From assembly GCA_001570385.1 (NCBI GenBank), contig BBYL01000027.1, positions 62,001-126,000 on the forward strand: a stretch of 64,000 nucleotides of DNA. Direction: 5' to 3'. The stretch comes from Microtetraspora glauca. Lineage in GTDB: Bacteria > Actinomycetota > Actinomycetes > Streptosporangiales > Streptosporangiaceae. Both the position numbers and the translations under genes were made by a program. Shown piece by piece: positions 11,996 through 18,649 of the stretch. Positions within the stretch are counted from its first letter, which is position 1. The number at the start of each line of letters is the position of its first letter. Below the pieces are notes generated by a model. It did not search any database. It saw only the letters and a program-made list of their open reading frames with translations, and was not told the origin of the DNA.

Positions 11996-12414
11996 AGGCG
12001 CCTTCCATGGGTCAAGCAGATGGGGGAGTATCCATCGTGCCGAATATGAAGGGCCGGCGGAGCATGTCATGACGAGGGCCGGCCCGCGGAACCTCGATCG
12101 GAATTCAGGCGGAGATCCTCCGAGGCAGAGCTCGCCCCGCAGCACGGTACGGGTCGTCAACCGGCGCGGCGTTGTTGGTCTGGGCGGCCGGTGTCGCTGC
12201 AGGTCGAACCTCGGAATCGAGTGAGCCTGTAGAGATGTCACCGTTGGGCGAGGGGACCTTTCAGGTCGCTGTCCTGCTGGTGTTGGGTGCCGGGGCCTTC
12301 TTGGGAGCGAGGCGGCCGGACCTGGTGCGGATCGGCCACGTGGGATTTTGCGCAGAGCCGGCGTGCTCAGGGTGAGGAACAGTTGCCATGTCCTCATCCT
12401 GAGCCAGTCGGGCG
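11996..12414. other. Intergenic region, no gene seen
   Basis: About 420 bp upstream of the DUF1963 gene and downstream of the CMD-family gene. Frames here are short and of poor composition. It should hold the DUF1963 promoter, but no clear -35/-10 pair was identified. Confidence 0.5.
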
Positions 12415-12921
12415 TTACCTGCTGTAATTCTTCCCGAGGGCCTTACCGGGGATCGGCTTGCCGATGAGAGCGACGGGGATGAAGAAGCAGATCTGGCTCA
12501 TCGCCAGGGTGAGCGTCCAGAGCGCCTTGTCGTCATAGTGGGCGGATGCCTTGGCGAACAACTCGTCGGGGACGCGCTCCCCGAACGGGTTCGGGGTGAG
12601 GACGGCTTCCACGAGCTCCAGTGCGACCCGTTCGGCGTCGGTGAAGTAGGGGGCGTCCTGCCATGACGCCACCGCGGTGATGCGCTCCTCTGTCTCCCCG
12701 GCCTTGCGAAGGAGGCCGGTCTGCCGGACGGTGTGGTACGTGCTGCCGACGATCTGCCCGGCGCGCAGCTGCACCAGGCCGATGGTGGTCTCCGGGATCG
12801 CACCGTTCCGGATGGCCTTGGACATGGCTCCGGCGATTGACGCCATCTCGGGGAAGAGCTGGATGGGGTCGGGCAGACGCGACTGGAGGTTGTCCTGCTC
12901 CGTCGTCGTGGGCGTGGACAT
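12415..12921 (-). CDS. Carboxymuconolactone decarboxylase-like (AhpD-fold) protein lacking CxxC
   Basis: 168 residues with the all-helical AhpD/CMD fold: an N-terminal FPEMASIAGAM, the core helix LVQLRAGQIVGSTYHTVRQT, then AGETEERITAVASW and a C-terminal half with TDAERVALELVEAV. In most relatives the core helix carries a redox-active Cys-x-x-Cys followed by His; here those positions read GSTYHT and no cysteine is present, so peroxidase-type disulfide chemistry is unlikely. ATG at 12921 follows GAAGGGAA. CMD-family genes are the classic neighbours and targets of ECF41 sigma factors, and the matching promoter lies at 13098-13124. Role beyond this regulon is unknown. Confidence 0.85.
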   Translation of the reverse strand: MSTPTTTEQDNLQSRLPDPIQLFPEMASIAGAMSKAIRNGAIPETTIGLVQLRAGQIVGSTYHTVRQTGLLRKAGETEERITAVASWQDAPYFTDAERVALELVEAVLTPNPFGERVPDELFAKASAHYDDKALWTLTLAMSQICFFIPVALIGKPIPGKALGKNYSR

Positions 12922-13097
12922 GGCGACGTTTTCCCTTCTCGATCTCAGCGAGGTTCGAGGCGTGCGACCCGGTTGGCCGTCACGATGCGGCCGGCCGCGA
13001 GGACGATCACGCGTTTCGACCGAGCTGTCGACGGCTGTTCGCATACTGGCCGGGGTCGGTGAGCTTTCCCGCGTGCTGGATGCTGTCTCAGTAATCC

Positions 13098-13124
13098 GAC
13101 GACACAACCGCCGGGAATGTGAGG
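13098..13124 (-). promoter_or_regulatory. ECF41-type promoter for the CMD-like gene
   Basis: On the minus strand CCTCACA (13124-13118) is followed after exactly 16 bases by CGTC (13101-13098). This matches the ECF41 consensus as recalled, TGTCACA-N16-CGTC, except in the first two bases. Predicted transcription start is near 13090, giving a leader of about 170 nt. Confidence 0.75.
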
Positions 13125-13138
13125 CGACCCCTTGACCG

Positions 13139-13540
13139 TCATGCCGCAGCGGCCAGGTGAGTGCGGCGGCCGGTCCAGATCCAGACGAGCTGAAGGACGC
13201 TCATGCCGAACATCAGGACGCCCAATGGGACGTGCAGGGTCTTCACATGCGCGATGCCCAGCGCCACCTGCGCCAGCACGAGCCCCAAGAACCCGACCGC
13301 GTACAGGATGGGTCGGGGCGAGCCGCCGCCCGGCCGCCACACCAAGATCGCGACGACCAGGTGCGCCAGCGTCACGACGAACGCTGTGTACGCCCCAGCA
13401 CTGTGCAGCGCCCCACCGTGGGGTGAGGACAACAAAAGCCCCGCGGTGATCGCCTGGACGAAGACGGCCACGGTTTGCAGGGTGATCGCGATACGCAAGA
13501 ACATGAGGTTGCCTTGCTTCGTCGTCGTGCGCGTGGGCAT
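13139..13540 (-). CDS. Small four-helix membrane protein, ECF41 regulon member
   Basis: 133 residues with four predicted membrane helices: ITLQTVAVFVQAITAGLLLS, TAFVVTLAHLVVAILVW, ILYAVGFLGLVLAQVALGI and VPLGVLMFGMSVLQLVWIW. Two histidines lie in or near the membrane (LAHLVV and IAHVKTLHVPLG), as in small haem- or quinone-linked membrane proteins, but this is only suggestive. ATG at 13540 follows GAAGGGAAA; the leader and the first codons (MPTRTTTKQGNL) closely resemble those of the CMD-like gene (MSTPTTTEQDNL), so both genes seem to share a duplicated 5' cassette. Its own promoter lies at 13606-13632. No specific family assigned. Confidence 0.75.
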   Translation of the reverse strand: MPTRTTTKQGNLMFLRIAITLQTVAVFVQAITAGLLLSSPHGGALHSAGAYTAFVVTLAHLVVAILVWRPGGGSPRPILYAVGFLGLVLAQVALGIAHVKTLHVPLGVLMFGMSVLQLVWIWTGRRTHLAAAA

Positions 13541-13605
13541 GGCGAGGGTTTCCCTTCTCAATCTCAGCGGTGTCCGAGGCTGGGGACCCGGTGTCTCAGT
13601 AGTCC

Positions 13606-13632
13606 GACGGCACACCTGCGGGGAATGTGAGG
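13606..13632 (-). promoter_or_regulatory. ECF41-type promoter for the small membrane protein gene
   Basis: CCTCACA (13632-13626) is followed after exactly 16 bases by CGTC (13609-13606) on the minus strand, the same arrangement as at 13098-13124. The leader is about 60 nt. Confidence 0.75.
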
Positions 13633-13643
13633 CGACGCGCCGG

Positions 13644-13670
13644 CCTCACACTTCGGTGCGTCGTCTCGTC
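13644..13670 (+). promoter_or_regulatory. ECF41-type autoregulatory promoter
   Basis: CCTCACA (13644-13650), 16 bases, then CGTC (13667-13670), pointing into the sigma factor gene. Its -35 box starts 12 bp from the divergent promoter at 13606-13632, so the sigma factor would drive itself and its target from one short region. Confidence 0.75.
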
Positions 13671-13714
13671 GATCTGGTGAGAGCGGATGCACCAGAGGGA
13701 AAGTCGGGGATTCG

Positions 13715-14704
13715 ATGACCGTCCCATCCGAGCCGGGACACGGCCGGCTCGATCCGGGCCTGAGCGTGATCATGAGCGAGCGGCGTCAGCTGATCAATCT
13801 GGCGTACCGGTTGCTGGGCTCCCTGGCCGATGCCGAGGATGTCGTCCAGGAGACGTACGCCCGCTGGTACGGCATGTCCCGGCTGGAGCAGGAGGCTATC
13901 GAATCTCCCGGTGCCTGGTTGACGAAGGTGGCCAGTCGCATCTGCCTGGATCTGCTCGGCTCGGCACGGGTCCGGCGCGAGAGCTATGTGGGCGAGTGGA
14001 TCCCGGAGCCGCTGCCCGAGCGTACGGAGTGGATCAATGGGCGGGGTGGTGGCATGGTCGACCCGGTCGACCGGGTCACGCTCGATGAGTCGATCAACAT
14101 GGCGTTTCTGGTCGTGCTCGAGTCGATGACCCCGGCCGAGCGTGTCGCGTTCGTCCTGCACGATGTGTTCCGGTATTCCTTCGCCGAGGTGGCCGAGATC
14201 GTCGGCCGTACCCCGGCGGCATGTCGCCAGCTGGCTTCCTCGGCCCGCCGTCGCATCCGCGCGTCGCGGGCTCCCGTGGCTCCGGCCGCCCAGCGGGCCG
14301 GTCTCGTCAGGGACTTCAAGCGGGCCTGGGAGGCCAAGGACATCGACGCCCTCATCGGCCTCCTCGACCCCGCCGCCACGATGATCGCCGACGGCGGCGG
14401 CCTGGTCAGCGCCGTACTCCGCCCGATCGAAGGCGGCGAGCAGATCGCCCGCTACATCATCGCTATCACCAACCGGGCACCCAACCTGACGATCTTGGAG
14501 CGTACGGTCAACGGTCAGCCCGGTCTGGTCGCCCAGCTGGATGGTGTCACCGTGACGGTGGCGGCGTTCGACGTGCCAGGCGACCGGATCAAGCATATTT
14601 GGGCGGTACGCAACCCCGAGAAACTCTGGCCGTGGACGGTGGGGCCACAGCGGGTTCCCAAGCAGATCATCGAGCCAGACCGGGGGGAAGCACATCGGGC
14701 CTAG
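13715..14704 (+). CDS. ECF41-family RNA polymerase sigma factor (SigJ-like)
   Basis: 329 residues. Sigma region 2 is seen in LINLAYRLLGSLADAEDVVQ and region 4 in FRYSFAEVAEIVGRTPAACR. A C-terminal SnoaL-like domain of about 130 residues carries the three ECF41 signatures: WIPEPL in the linker, DGGG (MIADGGGLVSA) and NPEKL near the end. In this family the C-terminal domain replaces a separate anti-sigma factor and controls activity from within. ATG at 13715 is kept; ATG at 13772 (MSERRQLINLAY) is possible. The three CCTCACA-N16-CGTC promoters nearby make autoregulation and control of the two leftward genes likely. The inducing signal is not known. Confidence 0.92.
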   Translation: MTVPSEPGHGRLDPGLSVIMSERRQLINLAYRLLGSLADAEDVVQETYARWYGMSRLEQEAIESPGAWLTKVASRICLDLLGSARVRRESYVGEWIPEPLPERTEWINGRGGGMVDPVDRVTLDESINMAFLVVLESMTPAERVAFVLHDVFRYSFAEVAEIVGRTPAACRQLASSARRRIRASRAPVAPAAQRAGLVRDFKRAWEAKDIDALIGLLDPAATMIADGGGLVSAVLRPIEGGEQIARYIIAITNRAPNLTILERTVNGQPGLVAQLDGVTVTVAAFDVPGDRIKHIWAVRNPEKLWPWTVGPQRVPKQIIEPDRGEAHRA

Positions 14705-14803
14705 GCCTGCTCATAGAGCGGGGCGGCTCCCGTACGGCGGGCGAATCCTTCGATGGACCGGCCCGTGGCCATCACACTCGGCCTCGCCACGTTCGCCGGG
14801 CGA

Positions 14804-15331
14804 TCACTGCCCGCGGGCGGCGAGGTGGTCGGGGCGCAATCGCGCCATGGCCCCGTGCGCCGTATCCCCTTCGGACGGTTCCCGTCCGGGCAGCCGCCGG
14901 ATCACGACGCCGACGAAGCGGTCGTGGCGCACCAGACCGTAGTGCCGGGAGTCCCAGCTGGTCGCACGGTTGTCGCCCAGCACGACGAGAGCTCCGCGCG
15001 GCACCACCGTGCCTGCCACTTCGTGGACATCCGGATGCTCCCATTCGACAGGCACCTGGTCACCCGGCACGGCCACGGCCCGCTTGATGAGGAGCGTGCG
15101 GTCCCGCTCGGGTACGGGCTCGTCGGTGTGCGGCCCGCCGGAGTAGACGAAGACGACTATCTGTCCCGCGCGGACGCGCTTCGTCCTGCGGACCAGCAGG
15201 CGGTCGCCCGGTCGCAACGTCGGTTCCATGCTCGTACCGCGGACGGTCGTGGCCAGGAAGCCGAGGCGGGCCCAGAGCGCCAGCAGGCCGACGGTCAGCA
15301 GTATCCCGGCGGCCGGAAGAGCAAGCTTCAC
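14804..15331 (-). CDS. S26-family signal peptidase of the peptide operon
   Basis: 175 residues with one N-terminal membrane anchor (residues about 5-25) and a periplasmic-side catalytic domain. The nucleophile Ser34 is in GTSMEPTLRPGD; the general base Lys83 is in LLIKRAVAVPGD; the conserved GDNRATSWDSRHYG box follows. All elements of a type-I signal peptidase are therefore present. GTG at 15331 overlaps the stop of the ABC transporter gene (GTGA), making this the last gene of the operon that begins with the Cys-rich peptide. That peptide has an Ala-Ser-Ala sequence before its first cysteine, a fitting cleavage site, so this enzyme probably removes its leader (inference). Confidence 0.92.
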   Translation of the reverse strand: MKLALPAAGILLTVGLLALWARLGFLATTVRGTSMEPTLRPGDRLLVRRTKRVRAGQIVVFVYSGGPHTDEPVPERDRTLLIKRAVAVPGDQVPVEWEHPDVHEVAGTVVPRGALVVLGDNRATSWDSRHYGLVRHDRFVGVVIRRLPGREPSEGDTAHGAMARLRPDHLAARGQ

Positions 15332-17160
15332 AGAGCCTCCTGGTATCCGGCGGCCTGGAGCCGGAAGAGCCTGGCGTAGCTGCCGCCGGCGGCGAGCAGC
15401 ACGTCGTGCGACCCGTGTTCGGTGATCCGTCCGTCGTCGAGGACGGCGATGTAGTCGGCGTCGCGGACGGCGCTGAGTCGATGAGAGATCAGCAGGCTGG
15501 TCCGGTCCTCGCGGTACTCCCGCATGCGGCTATGGATCTCGTGTTCGGCCTCCGGATCCAGGCCGGAACTCGGTTCGTCGAGAATCATCAGATCCCTGTC
15601 GTTTCGCACGAAGGCCCGGGCGAGCGCGAGCCGCTGCCATTGACCGCCGGACAGGACGACGCCGGTCGCCGGATCATCCTTGTCGTCCCCGATCACGAAG
15701 ATGCGGGTGAGCGGCGTGTCGTAACCTCGGGGAAGGGCGGCGAGCGTGTCGTGCAGCCCGGCACGTGCGGCCGCCTCCGCGATGCGTCCCTGGTCGTGCC
15801 GTGCGCTCAGGTCGCCGAGGCCGATGTTGTCGCGGGCCGTCATGTCGTAGTTCATGTGGTCCTGGAACACGGCGCTGATCCGCTCGCGCAGCATGGCCGG
15901 GGGGATGTCGCGCAGATCCGTTTCATCCCACAAGATCTGACCTCGGGTCGGGTCGTACATCCGGCACAGCAGCTTGACCAGCGTGCTCTTGCCCGCGCCG
16001 TTCAGCCCGACGAGTGCGACGGCGCATCCGTGAGGGATGGTCAGGTTCACCCCACGCAGGACCCAGGGATGGTCGTCGCTGTAGCGGAACCACACGTCCC
16101 GCAGTTCGATGCCCTGCCGCAGCGTCGGTGCGTGCCCCTGCTCCGTGTGCGGCAGGTCCGGTTCGGCCGTTACGACGGCGATGTAGTGGGCGAAGGCGAG
16201 CAGCCTCGCCTGCCAGCCGGTAATCGACGACCTCAGCGTCCCCAGGGCGGACTGCACGCCGCCGACGGCCGCGAGGAACATGGAGACGTCTCCGATGCTC
16301 AGCTCGCCGCGCCGTGCCGCGGCGATCGCCCACCACAGGCCGACCCCGGCCACCCCCGCGCTCAGCACCGTCAGTCCGGCCTGGGTACGGAGTTCCCGCA
16401 GGTCCATCCGCCGGATCGCCGCGTCCGCCGACAGTCGTTCGCCGATCATCCGGGCGCGCAGGAACGCCCCGATGCCGAAAAGGCGGATCTCCGTGGCCGC
16501 GGCCACCCCGGTGAGCAGCTGGATATAGAAGAACTCCCGCCGGTAGTACTTCTCGATGTTCCATTCCGTGCTCGCTCGGCGCCGTGCGAGATACAGCTCG
16601 GCGACGAGGGCGGGAAGGGCGGCCAGGAGCACCACGGTGGTCATCACCGGGCTGAGGATGAGCAGGGATGCCACGAAACCGACGAGGGAGAGCACGCCGC
16701 CGAGACCGTTACCGATGCCGTCCACCAACTCGGCGATGCGACCGGTGGCCCCCTGGGCCAGCCGGAGGCGATCATGGAATGCCGAATCCTCGAAGGCGCG
16801 CAGCCCGACCTGGCGTCCGACCGCCACGAACAGCCGCTCGGTGGCGGCCAGGTTGGCGGCCCGGCCGATGTGGGCCCTGAGGTGACGGAGCATCGCCGGG
16901 AGGACGGCGGCTCCCAGTCCGGTGACGGCCAGTCCGAGCGCGAGTTCCGCGACCGCGCCGCCCGGAGTCGTCAACCGGTCGATTACCAGCTTGGTCAGCC
17001 ACGCGGTCGCGATCGGCGCCGCGGCCGCGACGAAGGTCAGCAGCAGGAGTACCGTCACGTCCACCGATGCCGCCCGCCAGATGAGCGAGAGGGCCTCAGC
17101 GATGGAGGCGCGCTGCTCTCGCAGGCTGATGCGCAGATCCCTCTTCGCTACGGCGCTCAC
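15328..17160 (-). CDS. ABC exporter (permease-ATPase fusion) of the peptide operon
   Basis: 610 residues from GTG 17160, which overlaps the stop of the preceding gene (GTGA). The membrane domain (from about residue 30) is followed by an ATPase with Walker A GLNGAGKSTL, Q-loop ISAVFQDHMNYDMT, signature VLSGGQWQRLALAR, Walker B LMILDEPSSGLD and switch His in LLISHRLSAV, so it looks fully active. There is no C39 peptidase domain at the N-terminus, so it cannot cleave a double-Gly leader itself; the S26 peptidase encoded next could supply that step. Its place between a thioredoxin-like gene and a signal peptidase gene points to export of the operon's Cys-rich peptide (inference). Confidence 0.92.
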   Translation of the reverse strand: MSAVAKRDLRISLREQRASIAEALSLIWRAASVDVTVLLLLTFVAAAAPIATAWLTKLVIDRLTTPGGAVAELALGLAVTGLGAAVLPAMLRHLRAHIGRAANLAATERLFVAVGRQVGLRAFEDSAFHDRLRLAQGATGRIAELVDGIGNGLGGVLSLVGFVASLLILSPVMTTVVLLAALPALVAELYLARRRASTEWNIEKYYRREFFYIQLLTGVAAATEIRLFGIGAFLRARMIGERLSADAAIRRMDLRELRTQAGLTVLSAGVAGVGLWWAIAAARRGELSIGDVSMFLAAVGGVQSALGTLRSSITGWQARLLAFAHYIAVVTAEPDLPHTEQGHAPTLRQGIELRDVWFRYSDDHPWVLRGVNLTIPHGCAVALVGLNGAGKSTLVKLLCRMYDPTRGQILWDETDLRDIPPAMLRERISAVFQDHMNYDMTARDNIGLGDLSARHDQGRIAEAAARAGLHDTLAALPRGYDTPLTRIFVIGDDKDDPATGVVLSGGQWQRLALARAFVRNDRDLMILDEPSSGLDPEAEHEIHSRMREYREDRTSLLISHRLSAVRDADYIAVLDDGRITEHGSHDVLLAAGGSYARLFRLQAAGYQEAL

Positions 17161-17699
17161 CGCCGCCCCTTGCCCGCGGCCATGTCGTACCGGTCCGGGA
17201 GGGGCAATTCCTCCATGCGAGTGCCCACGGCGACGATCCTGTGGTCGTCGCCGATCAGATACAGCATGGGGGTCCACGTGTTCTGGAACGCGCGCGCCAC
17301 CGCTCCGCCGTCGCGGTCGGCCACGACGACCCGGGCGACAGCTGTGAGGGCCCGCACCGCCGCCTCGTCGTCGCCGCCGAACACCGCCAGCACGTTCTCG
17401 CGCCCCAGTTTCCGCGCCTGCTCGACGAAACGCGGCAGCAGCCGATGGCAGGGTTCGCAGCCGGAGGAGAAGAAGCCCACCACCCCGGTCAAGGTGGCGG
17501 CGGACACCAGTTCGCCGTCAGTGGTGACGGCGGTGAACTCCCCGATGGAAGAGCGCGGTCCCAGCGCGGGCGGCGCCCCCGCTGCGACGCCCGTCTGGAC
17601 GGCCTGCGCTCTCAGCCGGCGCAGGACCCCGATCACGAGCGACAGGTTCAGCAGGCACAGCACACCGAGCAACACCACGGCGGCGGCAAGGTAGGGCAT
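17157..17699 (-). CDS. Membrane-anchored thioredoxin-like (MauD/TlpA-type) protein
   Basis: 180 residues: one N-terminal membrane helix (residues about 3-27), then an extracytoplasmic thioredoxin fold. The redox motif is Cys81-Glu-Pro-Cys84 (FFSSGCEPCHRLLP), and a cis-Pro is seen in TWTPMLYLI. The pattern matches MauD of methylamine dehydrogenase clusters, which helps form disulfides in the small subunit, and TlpA-like proteins generally. It starts at ATG 17699, one base into the stop of the MauE-like gene (TGATG), and ends GTGA into the exporter gene. With MauE it would form an electron-transfer pair that oxidises or isomerises cysteines of the operon's peptide (inference from the known Mau roles). 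Confidence 0.88.
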   Translation of the reverse strand: MPYLAAAVVLLGVLCLLNLSLVIGVLRRLRAQAVQTGVAAGAPPALGPRSSIGEFTAVTTDGELVSAATLTGVVGFFSSGCEPCHRLLPRFVEQARKLGRENVLAVFGGDDEAAVRALTAVARVVVADRDGGAVARAFQNTWTPMLYLIGDDHRIVAVGTRMEELPLPDRYDMAAGKGRR

Positions 17700-18211
17700 C
17701 AGGAGCTCCTCGCGAACAGGTCGACGACGTCGTCGAAAGAAATGATCAGGATCGCTCCGGCGACACCCGCCGTGGCCGCCACCGCCAGACCGGCCGGAGC
17801 CGGAAGGCCCTGTGGCGCGAGCCCGCCGAGGACCGTGCTGATCAACAGCGCGCCGTTACGGACGAGGTGACGGCGACCGACCGGCTCGCTGGACGCGCCG
17901 AAGCACCGGCACGGAGCCTGCCGCCCCCGTCGTAGGACGCCGGCGATCGCGGCGGTGAACGCGGTGAGCAGGGCGCACGCGAGCGCGAAGCCGTACGAGG
18001 CCGCCCGGGGCACCGCCAGGAGGATCGGGGTCGCCGTCTCCGCAGCGACGACGACCAGGGCCAGCGGCCGGACCAGGCGGGCCCTGACCGGGGCGAGCGT
18101 TGGAAGTGATCGGGCGAACCCCCTGAAATCCCGCAGCTTCGACACTGCGGAGGCCGCGAAGACCACAGCGATCAGGGTGGCGCACGCCGCCCTCACGTAC
18201 TCCATGCCCAT
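17699..18211 (-). CDS. MauE/DoxX-type membrane redox protein
   Basis: 170 residues with four predicted membrane helices. The hallmark of the MauE family is seen: a Cys-x-Cys-Phe-Gly motif (Cys101 and Cys103 in APCRCFGASSEPVGRRHLVRN) and an N-terminal VVFAASAVSKLRDFRGF helix. MauE is the membrane partner of MauD in methylamine dehydrogenase maturation and resembles VKOR/DsbB-type quinone-linked oxidases. ATG at 18211 was chosen because GAGGAG lies six bases upstream; longer frames read through a hairpin. It is 66 bp downstream of the Cys-rich peptide gene and overlaps the thioredoxin-like gene by one base. Confidence 0.88.
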   Translation of the reverse strand: MGMEYVRAACATLIAVVFAASAVSKLRDFRGFARSLPTLAPVRARLVRPLALVVVAAETATPILLAVPRAASYGFALACALLTAFTAAIAGVLRRGRQAPCRCFGASSEPVGRRHLVRNGALLISTVLGGLAPQGLPAPAGLAVAATAGVAGAILIISFDDVVDLFARSS

Positions 18212-18230
18212 GTCACTCCTCGCGGGAAGC

Positions 18231-18259
18231 CCGGGTGGCGGCATGGCGCCGCCACCCGG
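18231..18259 (-). promoter_or_regulatory. Intra-operon hairpin after the peptide gene
   Basis: A perfect 12-bp GC-rich inverted repeat (18231-18242 with 18248-18259, loop 5 nt) sits between the peptide stop and the mauE-like start. No T-run follows. Such hairpins often protect an upstream mRNA segment or act as partial terminators, which would let the peptide be made in excess over its processing proteins (inference). Confidence 0.7.
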
Positions 18260-18277
18260 TGTCGTCACGGCCGCCGG

Positions 18278-18442
18278 TCAGCAGGAGCCGACGTAGGTCC
18301 ACTTGCAGCCGGTCTGCGCACAGCACTCGCGCCACCAGAGGCCCGGGTGGCCGGCCGCGTTGCACACGTCGCGGTAGTCACAGGCGGACGCGGTGGTCCT
18401 GGGGACGATCCGATCGATCATCCGGTCGATGAGACGGCTCAC
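18278..18442 (-). CDS. Cys-rich 54-aa precursor peptide
   Basis: A short gene with strong support: GTG at 18442 sits behind AAGGAGA at good spacing. The first 20 residues, MSRLIDRMIDRIVPRTTASA, form a charged amphipathic leader ending in Ala-Ser-Ala, a signal-peptidase-type site. The remaining 34 residues begin and end with cysteine and hold six in all (positions 21, 27, 40, 41, 46, 54), enough for three disulfides; Trp35, Trp36 and Trp48 and the pair Cys40-Cys41 (WWRECCAQTGC) stand out. The leader is not hydrophobic enough for Sec. The genes downstream encode MauE- and MauD-like redox proteins, an ABC exporter and an S26 peptidase, exactly what such a peptide would need. No known family recognised; a bacteriocin-like or signalling peptide is possible, or a MauA-like mini-protein. 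Confidence 0.8.
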   Translation of the reverse strand: MSRLIDRMIDRIVPRTTASACDYRDVCNAAGHPGLWWRECCAQTGCKWTYVGSC

Positions 18443-18513
18443 GATGCTCTCCTTCGCGTTTCGGACCGAAGTCGCCGATCACGCTTCCGGGCGGTTCGGT
18501 CCATACTTCGTCC

Positions 18514-18556
18514 CCCGTGAACCCGGTTGACACGGGGGTGATCACGGGTTCAGCAT
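18514..18556. promoter_or_regulatory. Inverted repeat and candidate promoter in the divergent region
   Basis: Two overlapping inverted repeats lie between the peptide and SARP genes: CCCGTGA (18514-18520) with TCACGGG (18542-18548), and TGAACCCG (18518-18525) with CGGGTTCA (18545-18552). They enclose a TTGACA (18527-18532) that could serve as -35 of a rightward promoter with CAGCAT (18551-18556) as -10. This is a plausible regulator site for the SARP or another protein. Confidence 0.45.
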
Positions 18557-18649
18557 CGGCCAGGAAAGTGGCCAAAACCCTGCAGATTTCTTAATCACCT
18601 GGTCGACGTGAGAACCGGCAGAGCTCGCGGTTACGGGGGAGAGAACATC

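Noticed and set aside
15406..17694. Open frame of 762 codons on the plus strand opposite the peptide-operon exporter
   Set aside because: Antisense to two well-supported genes, with His/Arg/Asp-rich composition and no motifs.
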